In this document: positions 1 through 11,338 of the stretch, piece after piece | How positions within the stretch are numbered: the first letter of the stretch is position 1 | Layout of the letters: each line of letters begins with the position of its first letter | From: Chromera velia | Taxonomy: Eukaryota; Sar; Chromeraceae | Direction of reading: 5' to 3' | Assembly: GCA_018398765.1 (NCBI GenBank) | Contig: JAHBMJ010005040.1 | Coordinates: 64,001-75,338, forward strand | Length of the DNA: 11,338 nucleotides | Made by a program: the position numbers and the translations under genes | Notes under the pieces: generated by a model | Databases searched by the model: none | What the model saw: the letters and a program-made list of their open reading frames with translations, nothing else | What the model was told of the DNA's origin: nothing

Positions 1-282
1 AGACTCACCGGCGGCCCTTCCGGCCATGCCGACCTATCTTCCGAGAGACGACGACAATTCCCCTTTCGATCATGCATCGACTGCGTCATTTCAGCATGTG
101 CGTCTGAAATCACGCAGTCCATGCTTTCTTTCGTTCATTCGTGGAAAAACGTCCTCGAAAGCCCCGCAGAAAACATAACACAAACACACGTCCCCCAACA
201 CACATGCATCGACTGCGACATTTTCAGTCCGTGAAGAACTAAGTCTTGCAGTCCGGGAGTGCTTCTTGGTCTGCGCTCAGAA
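1..282. other. non-coding flank downstream of the secreted-protein gene
   Basis: I see no convincing coding sequence here. The stretch lies 3' of the minus-strand gene that ends at 283, so it probably holds that gene's 3' UTR and terminator region. I could not identify a clear polyadenylation signal. Its only obvious structure is the short direct repeat at 71-93 and 203-227. Confidence 0.5.
71..227. repeat. short direct repeat pair containing CATGCATCGACTGCG
   Basis: CATGCATCGACTGCG is followed by T or A, then CATTT(T)CAG, at 71-93 and again at 203-227. The two copies are about 132 bp apart and differ by one substitution and one T. Both contain an ATGCAT palindrome. Function is unknown. The position just past the stop codon of the secreted-protein gene would allow a 3' UTR or intergenic role. 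Confidence 0.6.
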
Positions 283-2760
<2,478 letters not shown>

Positions 2761-2897
2761 GGCACATATTTTTTTTATTTTTTTATATATCGGCATATCA
2801 ACTGTTGTTTTTCAAGCAACACTGTACAAAACTCTTTACAACATCTGAGCAACACCTTAGCAACAGCTTAACAACACCTGAATAAGGGTTATTCTTT
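2761..2897. repeat. T-rich tract and degenerate ~11-bp AAC-rich tandem repeats
   Basis: A T-rich run (about 2768-2790) is followed by repeats with core CAACACCTTAG, CAACAGCTTAA and CAACACCTGAA at 2850-2882. The same theme returns inside R1 at 2945-2990 (CAACACTTTGA, TAACACTTGAA, TAACAGTTG). The word CTCTTTACAACAT occurs at about 2832 and again about 90 bp later. This looks like decayed satellite or the sub-terminal repeats of a mobile element. There is no coding potential. Confidence 0.5.
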
Positions 2898-3307
2898 ATG
2901 TATCATCCTTTAATACTCTTTACAACATGTGGACAGCACCCCTGCAACACTTTGATAACACTTGAACTAACTTGAATAACAGTTGTTTGTCATGATCTAT
3001 AAGAAAAAAATCTATTTACAAAAAATTGATACCAATACTTTTTTTGTGTTTTTTTATAGTGCGGAGCCTAGACTTAACTCTATTAATTTTACTGCGGGGT
3101 TGCAGTTACATATATATATAAGCAAACTGGTAGTAGCCTAATACTTATGATTATTTATGATCATACTATGATAAATTGATAATATAACGATAGGGGTGTA
3201 AAATCTCTTTTCAACGGGGGGGGGGGGACCCCGACGGCGGGGCAAGCAGGAGCCTGTCCGATGGGGGGGCCCCGTCTGAGCTCAAACGGGCCCGGTTACG
3301 GCCTTAC
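2898..3307. repeat. R1 repeat, left copy
   Basis: About 410 bp that reappear in the same orientation at 10612-11021. By hand count roughly 30 positions differ, nearly all transitions. R1 consists of ~295 bp of AT-rich DNA followed by the first 115 bp of a MITE-like element. The left copy stops abruptly at 3307, where the retrotransposon LTR begins. The right copy continues past the equivalent point, so the left copy was interrupted by the insertion. Confidence 0.85.
3193..3307 (+). mobile_element. MITE-like element, left end only, split by the LTR element
   Basis: This starts with TA then GGGGTGTAA, followed by a 12-G tract and a GC-rich segment, matching the first 115 bp of the intact copy at 10907-11325. 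It ends at ...CTTAC, immediately before the retrotransposon TG terminus. CTTAC is therefore the candidate 5-bp target site. The other half of this copy is not found next to the 5' LTR. Confidence 0.6.
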
Positions 3308-4333
3308 TGATGAATCTGCTAGTGGGCAAGCTAGCGAGCTATACGGGGCTCTACATACACACAACTTACTTGAGTCTACTTCGGTACTCGTCTGTCGGGT
3401 CCTTCATCGTCACTTCGAGTCTTTCTGATAAGATCCTTCCGGTATGACTTGTCAAGTAATTCTGGCTTCACGTGTATGCGTGTCTGTATCGTTTTCTAAG
3501 TGAATTCAGATACGTACATAGATGCAACGCCACGTCTGTTTCCATCTTTCCATCTCTGTATGTTTATGCTTTATGCTTCTTTCTGATACTGAGATCAGTC
3601 TCACTTCTGTTGCCATCTGTTGTTGATGTGTTGCTTTGTTGTTTGCACCGTTAAGGCTGCCGCATGCCTGACGCACGCTCGGCGGGCTGTCCGTTCTGTG
3701 GCTCCGCTCCTGCGCGCGCGCCTGACGCATGCTCGGCGGGCCATCCGTTCTGTGGGTCCGCTCCCGCGGCCGCGCGCGCCTGGCCTGTCCCACGGCCCGT
3801 CGCCGCTTTTTGAATTAGAGCAATACGGGGCTCTACATATATACAACTTACTTGAGTCTACTTCGGTACTCGTCTGTCGGGTTCTTCATCGTCACTTCGA
3901 GTCTTTCTGATAAGATCCTTCCTGTATGACTTGTCAAGTAATTCTAGCTTCACGTGTATGCGCGTCTGTATCGCTTTCTAAGTGAATTCAGATACGTACA
4001 TAGATGCAACGCCACGTCTGTTTCTATCTTTCCATCTCTGTATGTTTACGCTTTATGCTTCTTTCTGATACTGAGATCAGTCTCACTTCTGTTGCCATCT
4101 GTTGTTGATGTGTTGCTTTGACAATGTTGCTGCAACTGTGTTGTTGGCACCGTTAAGGCTGCCGCACGCCTGACGCACGCTCGGCGGGCTGTCCGCTCTG
4201 TAGGTCCGCTCCTGCGCGCGCGCCTGACGCACGCTCGGCGGGCCGTCCGTTCTGTGGGTCCGCTCCCGCGGCCGCGCGCGCCTGGCCCATCCCACAGCCC
4301 GTCGCCGCTTTCTGAATTAGGGCACAATAACCA
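3308..4333 (-). repeat. 3' LTR (1026 bp, complete)
   Basis: On the coding strand it begins TGGTTATTGTGCC directly after the polypurine tract and ends ...GATTCATCA at 3308. It holds two tandem units of about 480-500 bp: one starts with ATACGGGGCT at 3341 and the next with the same word at 3823. The distal unit (3341-3822) lacks a 20-bp segment, ACAATGTTGCTGCAACTGTG, present in the proximal unit. Compared with the 5' LTR it differs at about 16 of ~515 aligned positions, 15 of them transitions. Confidence 0.9.
3667..3775. repeat. 54-bp tandem duplication nested in each LTR unit
   Basis: CCTGACGCA(C/T)GCTCGG starts at 3667 and again at 3721, with matching sequence through a CG-rich (GCGCGCG) end. 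The same pair is found in the other units, starting near 4169-4223 and 10327-10381. The LTR therefore shows two levels of duplication: 54-bp subrepeats inside ~490-bp units. All are very GC-rich and CpG-rich, unlike the AT-rich flanking DNA. Confidence 0.85.
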
Positions 4334-4344
4334 CTCCCCCCCCT
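4334..4344 (-). other. polypurine tract (PPT)
   Basis: On the coding strand AGGGGGGGGAG lies directly before the TG that opens the 3' LTR. This is the expected position for the plus-strand DNA primer of reverse transcription. The run of eight G, rather than mixed A/G, is somewhat unusual. Confidence 0.8.
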
Positions 4345-4348
4345 AACT

Positions 4349-4366
4349 CTGCTCGTCCTCGAGCAG
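4349..4366. other. perfect 7-bp hairpin beside the PPT
   Basis: CTGCTCG, a TCCT loop and CGAGCAG form a perfect inverted repeat a few bases upstream of the PPT on the coding strand. It would fold in the element RNA. No known function is assigned. The stretch from here to the pol stop (4367-4497) shows nothing else recognisable. Confidence 0.5.
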
Positions 4367-4527
4367 ATCCTGAAAAAAAAAGATACAAGTCAACATGACA
4401 TAAACCACTTGACCCTCGGGCTTCCCGATGTCCCGCCAGGTCTGCCAATCCATCAATGGACATCAACGCAACGGGGGAATGAAATGACCAAGCGAAATTA
4501 ATTGACTTGACGCATAACTCTTTCTCT

Positions 4528-4656
4528 CTCCTTCTCAAAGTCCCGAACAAGATCAGGGGCCTCCACCTCCTCTTTTAGTATCCATGTGAAGGTACCGTTG
4601 TCGAACGAGACCCGGTACTCTTCTGTTCCTTCTTTTTCTCGAACAGCCAGAATGTG
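4528..4656 (-). pseudogene. chromodomain-like tail of the integrase
   Basis: The last ~45 residues read H-I-L-A-V-R-E-K-E-G-T-E-E-Y-R-V, then F-T-W-I, then P-D-L-V-R-D-F-E-K-E. This is the order of a chromodomain: N-terminal strand, charged turn, E-Y-x-V strand, Trp strand, C-terminal helix. Chromoviruses use it to direct integration to methylated-histone chromatin. The first aromatic-cage position is not evident (H-I-L-A-V), so it looks like the divergent class lacking part of the cage. It is separated from the IN C-terminal domain by a ~75-residue Glu/Lys/Ser-rich linker. The segment is free of stops and ends at TAA 4498. Confidence 0.72.
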
Positions 4657-4879
4657 GGTGGGCTGAGGTTTTCCTCTCTTCCTGTTTCCAGCACTGCTTT
4701 CTTGCACTGCTTCTTTTTCCACCTCCAATTCATCCCCCAATCCTAATTCATTGAAAAGGTCGTCCTTATTGGGGTCTTCTCCGACCCGGAAAGATGACTT
4801 GGGGGTGCTTGGGGGAATTCTTTCTCCCCTTTCCTTCTCAACGGCTGACGCCCTTTCCTCAGTCTCTCTCTCTACTCTC

Positions 4880-5955
4880 TTCGCCGGCTGCCACAACATC
4901 AAACGATCCGTGCTAATGACGTCTCTCTCTTTTCCTCCCAGAGGGTGAATGACAGCAACATGTGGTCGGTCGTGAGGAACCGCAACCACCACAAATGTCT
5001 GCCCCTCTTCAAATTTCGTTGCAAATTTCGGCTGTTTCCCCAAATTCGGCGTCGGCTTTCAGAGAAGTACACGATCCTCTAGACGGAATTTCTCTGTCAT
5101 CTAAGGGGAATTCCTGCGCTCTCTTGCCTGCCTTTCCCTTTCTGCCCTTCCCCTTGCCCTGTCAACTCTCTCAATCCGTTGCTGCCTGATGAATCCTGCA
5201 TATTCGTCGTAACAGACAGGCGGTGCTCTCGTGCCTTCGGGAATGGGCGTGACCCGAAGAATACTCTGAGGGTCATGCGCGAACACAAGACTGAAGGGAG
5301 AATACCCTGTTTCTGCATGTTCCGTCGTTCTGTAGGAGGCTAGGAAGGGCTGTAGATACAGGTCCTAATCCCCCCTCTCTTCATCAACCTGTTTCCCTAA
5401 CCCCTGCACCAAGGTTTGGTTGAATCTCTCTGGGATCGCGTTGCCCTATGGGTGGTAGCTGGTGGTGGTCAAGTGACGGGCTTTCACCAGCTTGAGCAAC
5501 TCTTGCACAATCTCTGCAAGAAAATTCGTTCCTCGGTCAGAAACAAGGGTCTCAATAAATCCATACCGACAAATGATTTCTTCAAAGAGGATCTTCGCCA
5601 CCTTCTAAGCGGGGACCTCAGGCAATGCAAATACCTCAGGCCACCGGGTCAAAGCGCACGCCATGACAAGCATGAATCGGTTCCCCCTCCTGGAAAGCGG
5701 AACGGGGCCGACCACATCGATGCCGACTCGCTGGAACGGTCGAGAGGGAACGGGAAGAGTCTGTGGGTTTCGGCTCTTCGGCTGATTCCTTCTCTCTTGA
5801 CACGGTCGGCATTTGTACACCCACTCACGTGCGTCTTTTCTCAAACGGGGCCACCAGAATTCAGTGAGGAGTCACTGAAAAAGTCTCTTGACTGCTGGGT
5901 ACCCGCCCATTGGGTGGTCATGATGCATGGTCAGGACGGTATCCTTCAACGCCGG
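4880..5955 (-). pseudogene. integrase domain of pol (zinc-binding, DDE core, C-terminal)
   Basis: Inserts the DNA copy into the host genome. The HHCC zinc domain starts with H-H-D-H-P-M-G-G-Y and ends C-R-P-C near 5810. The second ligand His after G-G is Tyr (TAC at 5901-5899), a CAC-to-TAC change. In the core, the first Asp (G-I-D-V-V-G-P) is at 5718, the second (V-S-D-R-G-T-N-F) at 5538, and Glu (P-E-R-F-N-Q) at 5430. The spacing D-X59-D-X35-E is canonical. Six stops fall inside (5872, 5605, 5446, 5365, 5101, 5059). The one in Y-H-P-stop-G-N sits where almost all relatives have Gln, so CAG became TAG. The C-terminal part (K-F-A-T-K-F-E-E-G then I-S-T-D-R-L) matches the usual IN tail. Confidence 0.92.
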
Positions 5956-6320
5956 AGGGATATACAGCTGCTCAGCCCCCCCCTTTTCATATCGATAGAG
6001 GAGCCCGTCCTTGACATCAAACGAATCCTCCTGCGCTATCACATTCTTGCGTCGGCTCATCTTCACTGGGAGTGTTCCTTCCTGCAAATACCCTAGCAAA
6101 TACCTGAACAGATCAGAGACAAAGGGATCAGAGGGAAGCGCAGCCTTCACTTTGTCCAAAAAGGGAACTGTTGCTGCCAGAGGGCTGATGCCCCCTACCT
6201 CTACCCCTGCAATCGATGCCTCCAGACCTGATCGAATCGGGATGCTCCCATCTATGGGGAGGTTGCAATGCCTGCAGAAAGGGGCTCCTGTGTCCACACT
6301 GTGCTCTGCAAGAAGCGGCA

Positions 6321-6664
6321 TGCGCGAAAGGGAATCGGCATCCGCATGAGCTTTTCCATCTTTGTGAAAAAATTTCGGTGCGTACTCCTGCAAAGCCCGA
6401 GCCCATTTCCCCACTCTCTCATTTACCAGTTTGTTCTTCTCCATCGCTAGGTTCGGCTTGTGATCTGTTTGGACAAACACCACACTGCCCAGCAGGTAGT
6501 GCCTCCACTGTTGGCAGCAGTAGACTGTTGCCAACGCCTCCTTCTCGTGTGCTCCGTACTTTGATTCTGCCCCCACAAGCGCCCTGCTCGCATACGCCAC
6601 CACTCTCTCTTTCCCATCCCTCACCTGCACAAGAAACTCCCCCGATGGACACCTGACTAGCGTC
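6321..6664 (-). pseudogene. RNase H domain of pol, broken by a 1-bp insertion
   Basis: Degrades RNA in RNA-DNA hybrids. The catalytic set can be read across the break: D-A-S at 6664, E in H-E-K-E-A-L-A at about 6540, D in Q-T-D-H-K near 6465, and D in H-A-D-A-D-S-L-S-R near 6340. The coding strand has GTTTCTTG where GTTCTTG restores the frame, so one extra T (A at 6634-6636 on the plus strand) breaks the gene. Upstream of it the frame runs on nonsensically to 6419. Confidence 0.9.
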
Positions 6665-7621
6665 CGGCTTTACGATGAATGGAGAACGCATGTCAGGGAA
6701 GGTCATGATTGGAGGCTCGGTGAGTCTCCGACGCAGGTCCTGAAAGGCTTCGTCTGCTGCTGTTGTCCACTGGAACGGGATAGGCTTCTTGTCCTTGTCG
6801 TGTGTCTTCAATAACTCTGTCAACGGGTGGGCGATTTGAGCAAACTTCTGAACGAATCCTCTGTAGTAATTGCATAGGTAAACGAAAGTTCGGAGAGAGG
6901 GGCGATCAGTAAGAGTGGGGCACTTTCGGATCTTCTCTGTGTTTTTCTTGCTCGGACGGGTCCCTCGAGCCGAGACTGAATGCCCCAAATACTCCACCTC
7001 CCTCTTTCCTATCTGCGCCTTTTCAAGTCGCAACTTTAGACCTGCCGCTCGGACGAGTTGAAAGACTTCTCGCAGATCTCGGAGGTGCTCTGTGTGGCTA
7101 CGGCTGAAAACAATGATATCATCAATGTACACCATGGCAATCTCGCATGGCAGGGCTGCCAAGACGAGAGTCATCGCTCGCTGAAATTCCGAGGGCGCGT
7201 TTACGAGACCAAAGGGCATGCGCAAAAACTCATACAGCCCGAAAGGGGTTACGAAGGCTGTCTTTTCTCGGTCTTCCGGCTTCAGGAGAAGCTGGTGGAA
7301 CCCGCTGGTGTAATCAAGGGCTGAGAAGACAGAAGAGCCTACCAATTTTTTAAGCGTCTCCTGAATTCTCGGAAGAGGGAAGAGGTCTCTCTTTGTCACC
7401 TCGTTCAACCTCCTGAAGTCAAGACAGAAGCGGGTGCTCCCATCTGGCTTCTTCATCAGCACAACAGGCGCTGCCCATGGAGAACGGGAGGGCTGAATGA
7501 TGCCTGCCTCCTCCATCGCATCGATCTCTTTCTTCACCTGCTTTCTCTGATGGTAGGGGACACGATCCTGACTCCAATGGATGGGAACACTCATCTCCGT
7601 TGGGATCGTCGCGTAATACGG
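6637..7621 (-). pseudogene. reverse transcriptase domain of pol
   Basis: RNA-dependent DNA polymerase that copies element RNA. Motifs in order are [18 protein letters not shown], then [10 protein letters not shown] with the first catalytic Asp, [17 protein letters not shown], and Y-I-D-D at 7129-7118 with the other two catalytic Asp. Then come G-H and the connection region with N-Y-Y-R. All polymerase catalytic residues are intact. The domain joins RNase H, whose first Asp appears as K-P-D-A-S at about 6664. Most relatives have Thr before that Asp. Confidence 0.95.
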
Positions 7622-7660
7622 CTATCCTTCCACCTCCAGAGTGCCGAGATCGAAACGCTC

Positions 7661-9780
<2,120 letters not shown>

Positions 9781-9934
9781 GTTGTTGAGGTGGTCGAATA
9801 GGCCTGCAAGTGGAGCGTGTTCAGCTTCTTCTATATTAGCAGAAAGGGAAGGATTGAGAAAGCTCCTTCCCGAACGAAGCAAACCGAGAATGGCGCGAAA
9901 AGGAAAGGGTGCAGAGGTCCCTCAAATCGGGAAT

Positions 9935-9946
9935 GCTCTGCTGCCA
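9935..9946 (-). other. primer binding site, initiator-Met-tRNA type
   Basis: On the coding strand TGGCAGCAGAGC follows the 5' LTR end after one G. The complement ends in CCA and would pair with a tRNA whose 5' acceptor strand is AGCAGAG, the usual start of eukaryotic initiator tRNA-Met. It matches that tRNA except at the discriminator position, which would be G and not the usual A. Initiator tRNA is the usual primer of many Ty3/gypsy elements. Confidence 0.7.
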
Positions 9947-9947
9947 C

Positions 9948-10612
9948 TGATGAATCCGCTAGTGGGCAAGCTAGCGAGCTATACGGGGCTCTACATACAC
10001 ACAACTTACTTGAGTCTACTTCGGTACTCGTCTGTCGGGTCCTTCATCGTCACTTCGAGTCTTTCTGATAAGATCCTTCCGGTATGACTTGTCAAGTAAT
10101 TCTGGCTTCACGTGTATGCGCGTCTGTATCACTTTCTAAGTGAATTCAGATACGTACATAGATGCAACGCCACGTCTGTTTCTATCTTTCCATCTCTGTA
10201 TGTTTACGCTTTATGTTTCTTTCTGATACTGAGATCAGTCTCACTTCTGTTGCCATCTGTTGTTGATGTGTTGCTTTGACAATGTTGCTGCAACTGTGTT
10301 GTTTGCACCGTTAAGGCTGCCGCACGCCTGACGCACGCTCAGCGGGCTGTCTGTTCTGTGGGTCCGCTCCTGCGCGCGCGCCTGACGCACGCTCGGCGGG
10401 CCATCCGTTCTGTAGGTCCGCTCCCGCGGCCGCGCGCGCCTGGCCCGTCCCACGGCCCGTCGCCGCTTTCTGAATTAGGGCAATACGGGGCTCCACATAT
10501 ACACAACTTACTTGAGTCTACTTCGGTACTCGTCTGTCGGGTTCTTCATCGTCACTTCGAGTCTTTCTGATAAGATCCTTCCTGTATGACTTGTCAAGTA
10601 ATTCTGGCTTCA
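9948..10612 (-). repeat. 5' LTR, truncated (665 bp)
   Basis: It begins at 9948 (TGATGAATCC on the plus strand, one base from the PBS) and contains one full unit (period 502 bp, with the 20-bp segment) plus about 130 bp of a second. At about 10612 it switches without a gap into R1 sequence. The missing ~360 bp are the upstream end of the LTR on the coding strand, where an LTR promoter would be expected. Confidence 0.88.
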
Positions 10613-11021
10613 TGCATCACTCTTTAATACTCTTTACAACATGTGGACAACACTCCTACAACACTTTGACAACACTTAAACTAACTTGAACAACAGTTGT
10701 TTGTCATGATCCATAAGAAAAAAATCTATTTAAAAAAAAATGATACCGATACTTTTTTTGTGTTTTTTTATAGTGCGGAGCCTAGACTTAACTCTATTAA
10801 TTTTACTGCGGGGTTGCAGTTGCATATATATATAAGCAAACTAGTAGTAGCCTGGTACTTATGATTATTTATGATCATACTATGATAAATTAATAATGTA
10901 ACAATAGGGGTGTAAAATCTCTTTTCGACTGGGGGGGGGGGACCCCAACAGTGGGGCAAGCAGGAGCTTGCCTGACGGGAGGGCCCCGTCCGAGCTCAAA
11001 CGGGCCCGGTTATGGCCCTAC
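10612..11021. repeat. R1 repeat, right copy
   Basis: Direct repeat of 2898-3307. It starts at the truncated 5' LTR junction, where ATGCATCA aligns with ATGTATCA in the left copy. It continues through the AT-rich part into the MITE-like element. The segment shared with the left copy ends at ...GGCCCTAC, and this copy then goes on uninterrupted. It therefore shows what the left copy looked like before the insertion. Confidence 0.85.
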
Positions 11022-11325
11022 TTACAACTTACGGGTGGAGGAACCCGTCAGATCGAACGGGGGGTGGTGGCCGGAGCGCATACATATGTGTACGATCAAA
11101 TTCTTTTTCAGGCGGTCATTGATTCATCTGCCCGCCTCCTAAGAACAGTCGCTTTCTTTTATGATTGTTCTGTTTTCTCTTGCCTTACAATGCTGCTGAC
11201 TGTATGTGCCACCTGAAGAAAATGTGGTCTAGAACGCACCCCGTCGGATCTACATGCAGTCGGATCTGCAGTCCTAAGTCTGGACCTAAGAGCTCGAACG
11301 CCCCCCCCCCCCGTTCTTACACCCC
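10907..11325. mobile_element. MITE-like non-autonomous DNA element, intact copy
   Basis: The ends are GGGGTGTAA (10907-10915) and TTACACCCC (11317-11325), a perfect 9-bp inverted repeat. Each is flanked on the outside by TA, as expected for a TA target-site duplication. Just inside are an 11-G tract (10931-10941) and a 12-C tract (about 11301-11312), which extend the inverted symmetry. The interior of 419 bp total has no coding potential. It includes a near-duplicate GTCGGATCT...CAGTC word at about 11243-11275. TA duplication suggests the Tc1/mariner group, but the TIR is short and no transposase is present. Confidence 0.6.
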
Positions 11326-11338
11326 TATATATAACGTA

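Noticed and set aside
3506-4327. Arg/Ala-rich open frames in both strands of the LTR units
   Set aside because: They come from GC-rich 54-bp duplications and repeat in every LTR unit. No conserved motif or codon logic.
5416-6096. Plus-strand open frame of 226 codons antisense to integrase
   Set aside because: The opposite strand encodes integrase with intact D, D35E residues. Stops on that strand simply leave this frame as the longest one here.
11301-11338. CRISPR or tRNA-like structure in the repeats at the right edge
   Set aside because: The repeats are homopolymer tracts and a terminal inverted repeat. No regular spacer pattern and no cloverleaf is seen anywhere in the window.

Overview
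The window looks like repeat-rich nuclear DNA from a eukaryote. The evidence is a minus-strand gene whose reading frame is restored only by splicing at GT-AG introns, plus a full-length but decayed Ty3/gypsy (Metaviridae-type) chromovirus and MITE-like DNA. I see no prokaryotic operon structure. Several TGCATGC/TGCATGCA palindromes and the retroelement type would fit an alveolate or other protist, for example a chromerid-type alga, but that is a guess and not a call.

Layout. (1) 1-282: non-coding DNA with a short direct repeat. (2) 283-1860, minus strand: a three-exon gene predicted to encode a secreted protein of about 165 residues (signal peptide, four Cys in the mature part, a Gly-Thr-Thr-Leu motif across the last exon junction). 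(3) About 1861-2760: its upstream region, with TGCATGCA palindromes and repeated short words. (4) 2761-3307: AT-rich DNA with degenerate ~11-bp AAC-rich repeats, then the left copy of a ~410-bp repeat (R1), whose last 115 bp are the left end of a MITE-like element. (5) 3308-10612, minus strand: one LTR retrotransposon inserted inside that MITE. Reading down the minus strand it has a truncated 5' LTR, PBS, gag with a zinc knuckle, a -1 frameshift signal, protease, RT, RNase H, integrase and chromodomain, then the PPT and a full 1026-bp 3' LTR. (6) 10612-11325: a second R1 copy followed by an intact MITE-like element with TA-flanked terminal inverted repeats.

The retroelement cannot be autonomous. 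It carries ten premature stops, all TAG or TGA and none TAA, one single-base insertion in RNase H, and a 5' LTR that has lost its upstream ~40%. Most of the stops fit C-to-T changes at CAG or CGA codons. By hand count 15 of 16 LTR substitutions are transitions and nine lie at CpG. This points to decay by deamination of methylated cytosine. The catalytic residues of protease, RT and integrase (D, D35E) are still readable. The two LTRs differ by about 3% and the two R1 copies by roughly 7%, so the R1 duplication appears older than the insertion.
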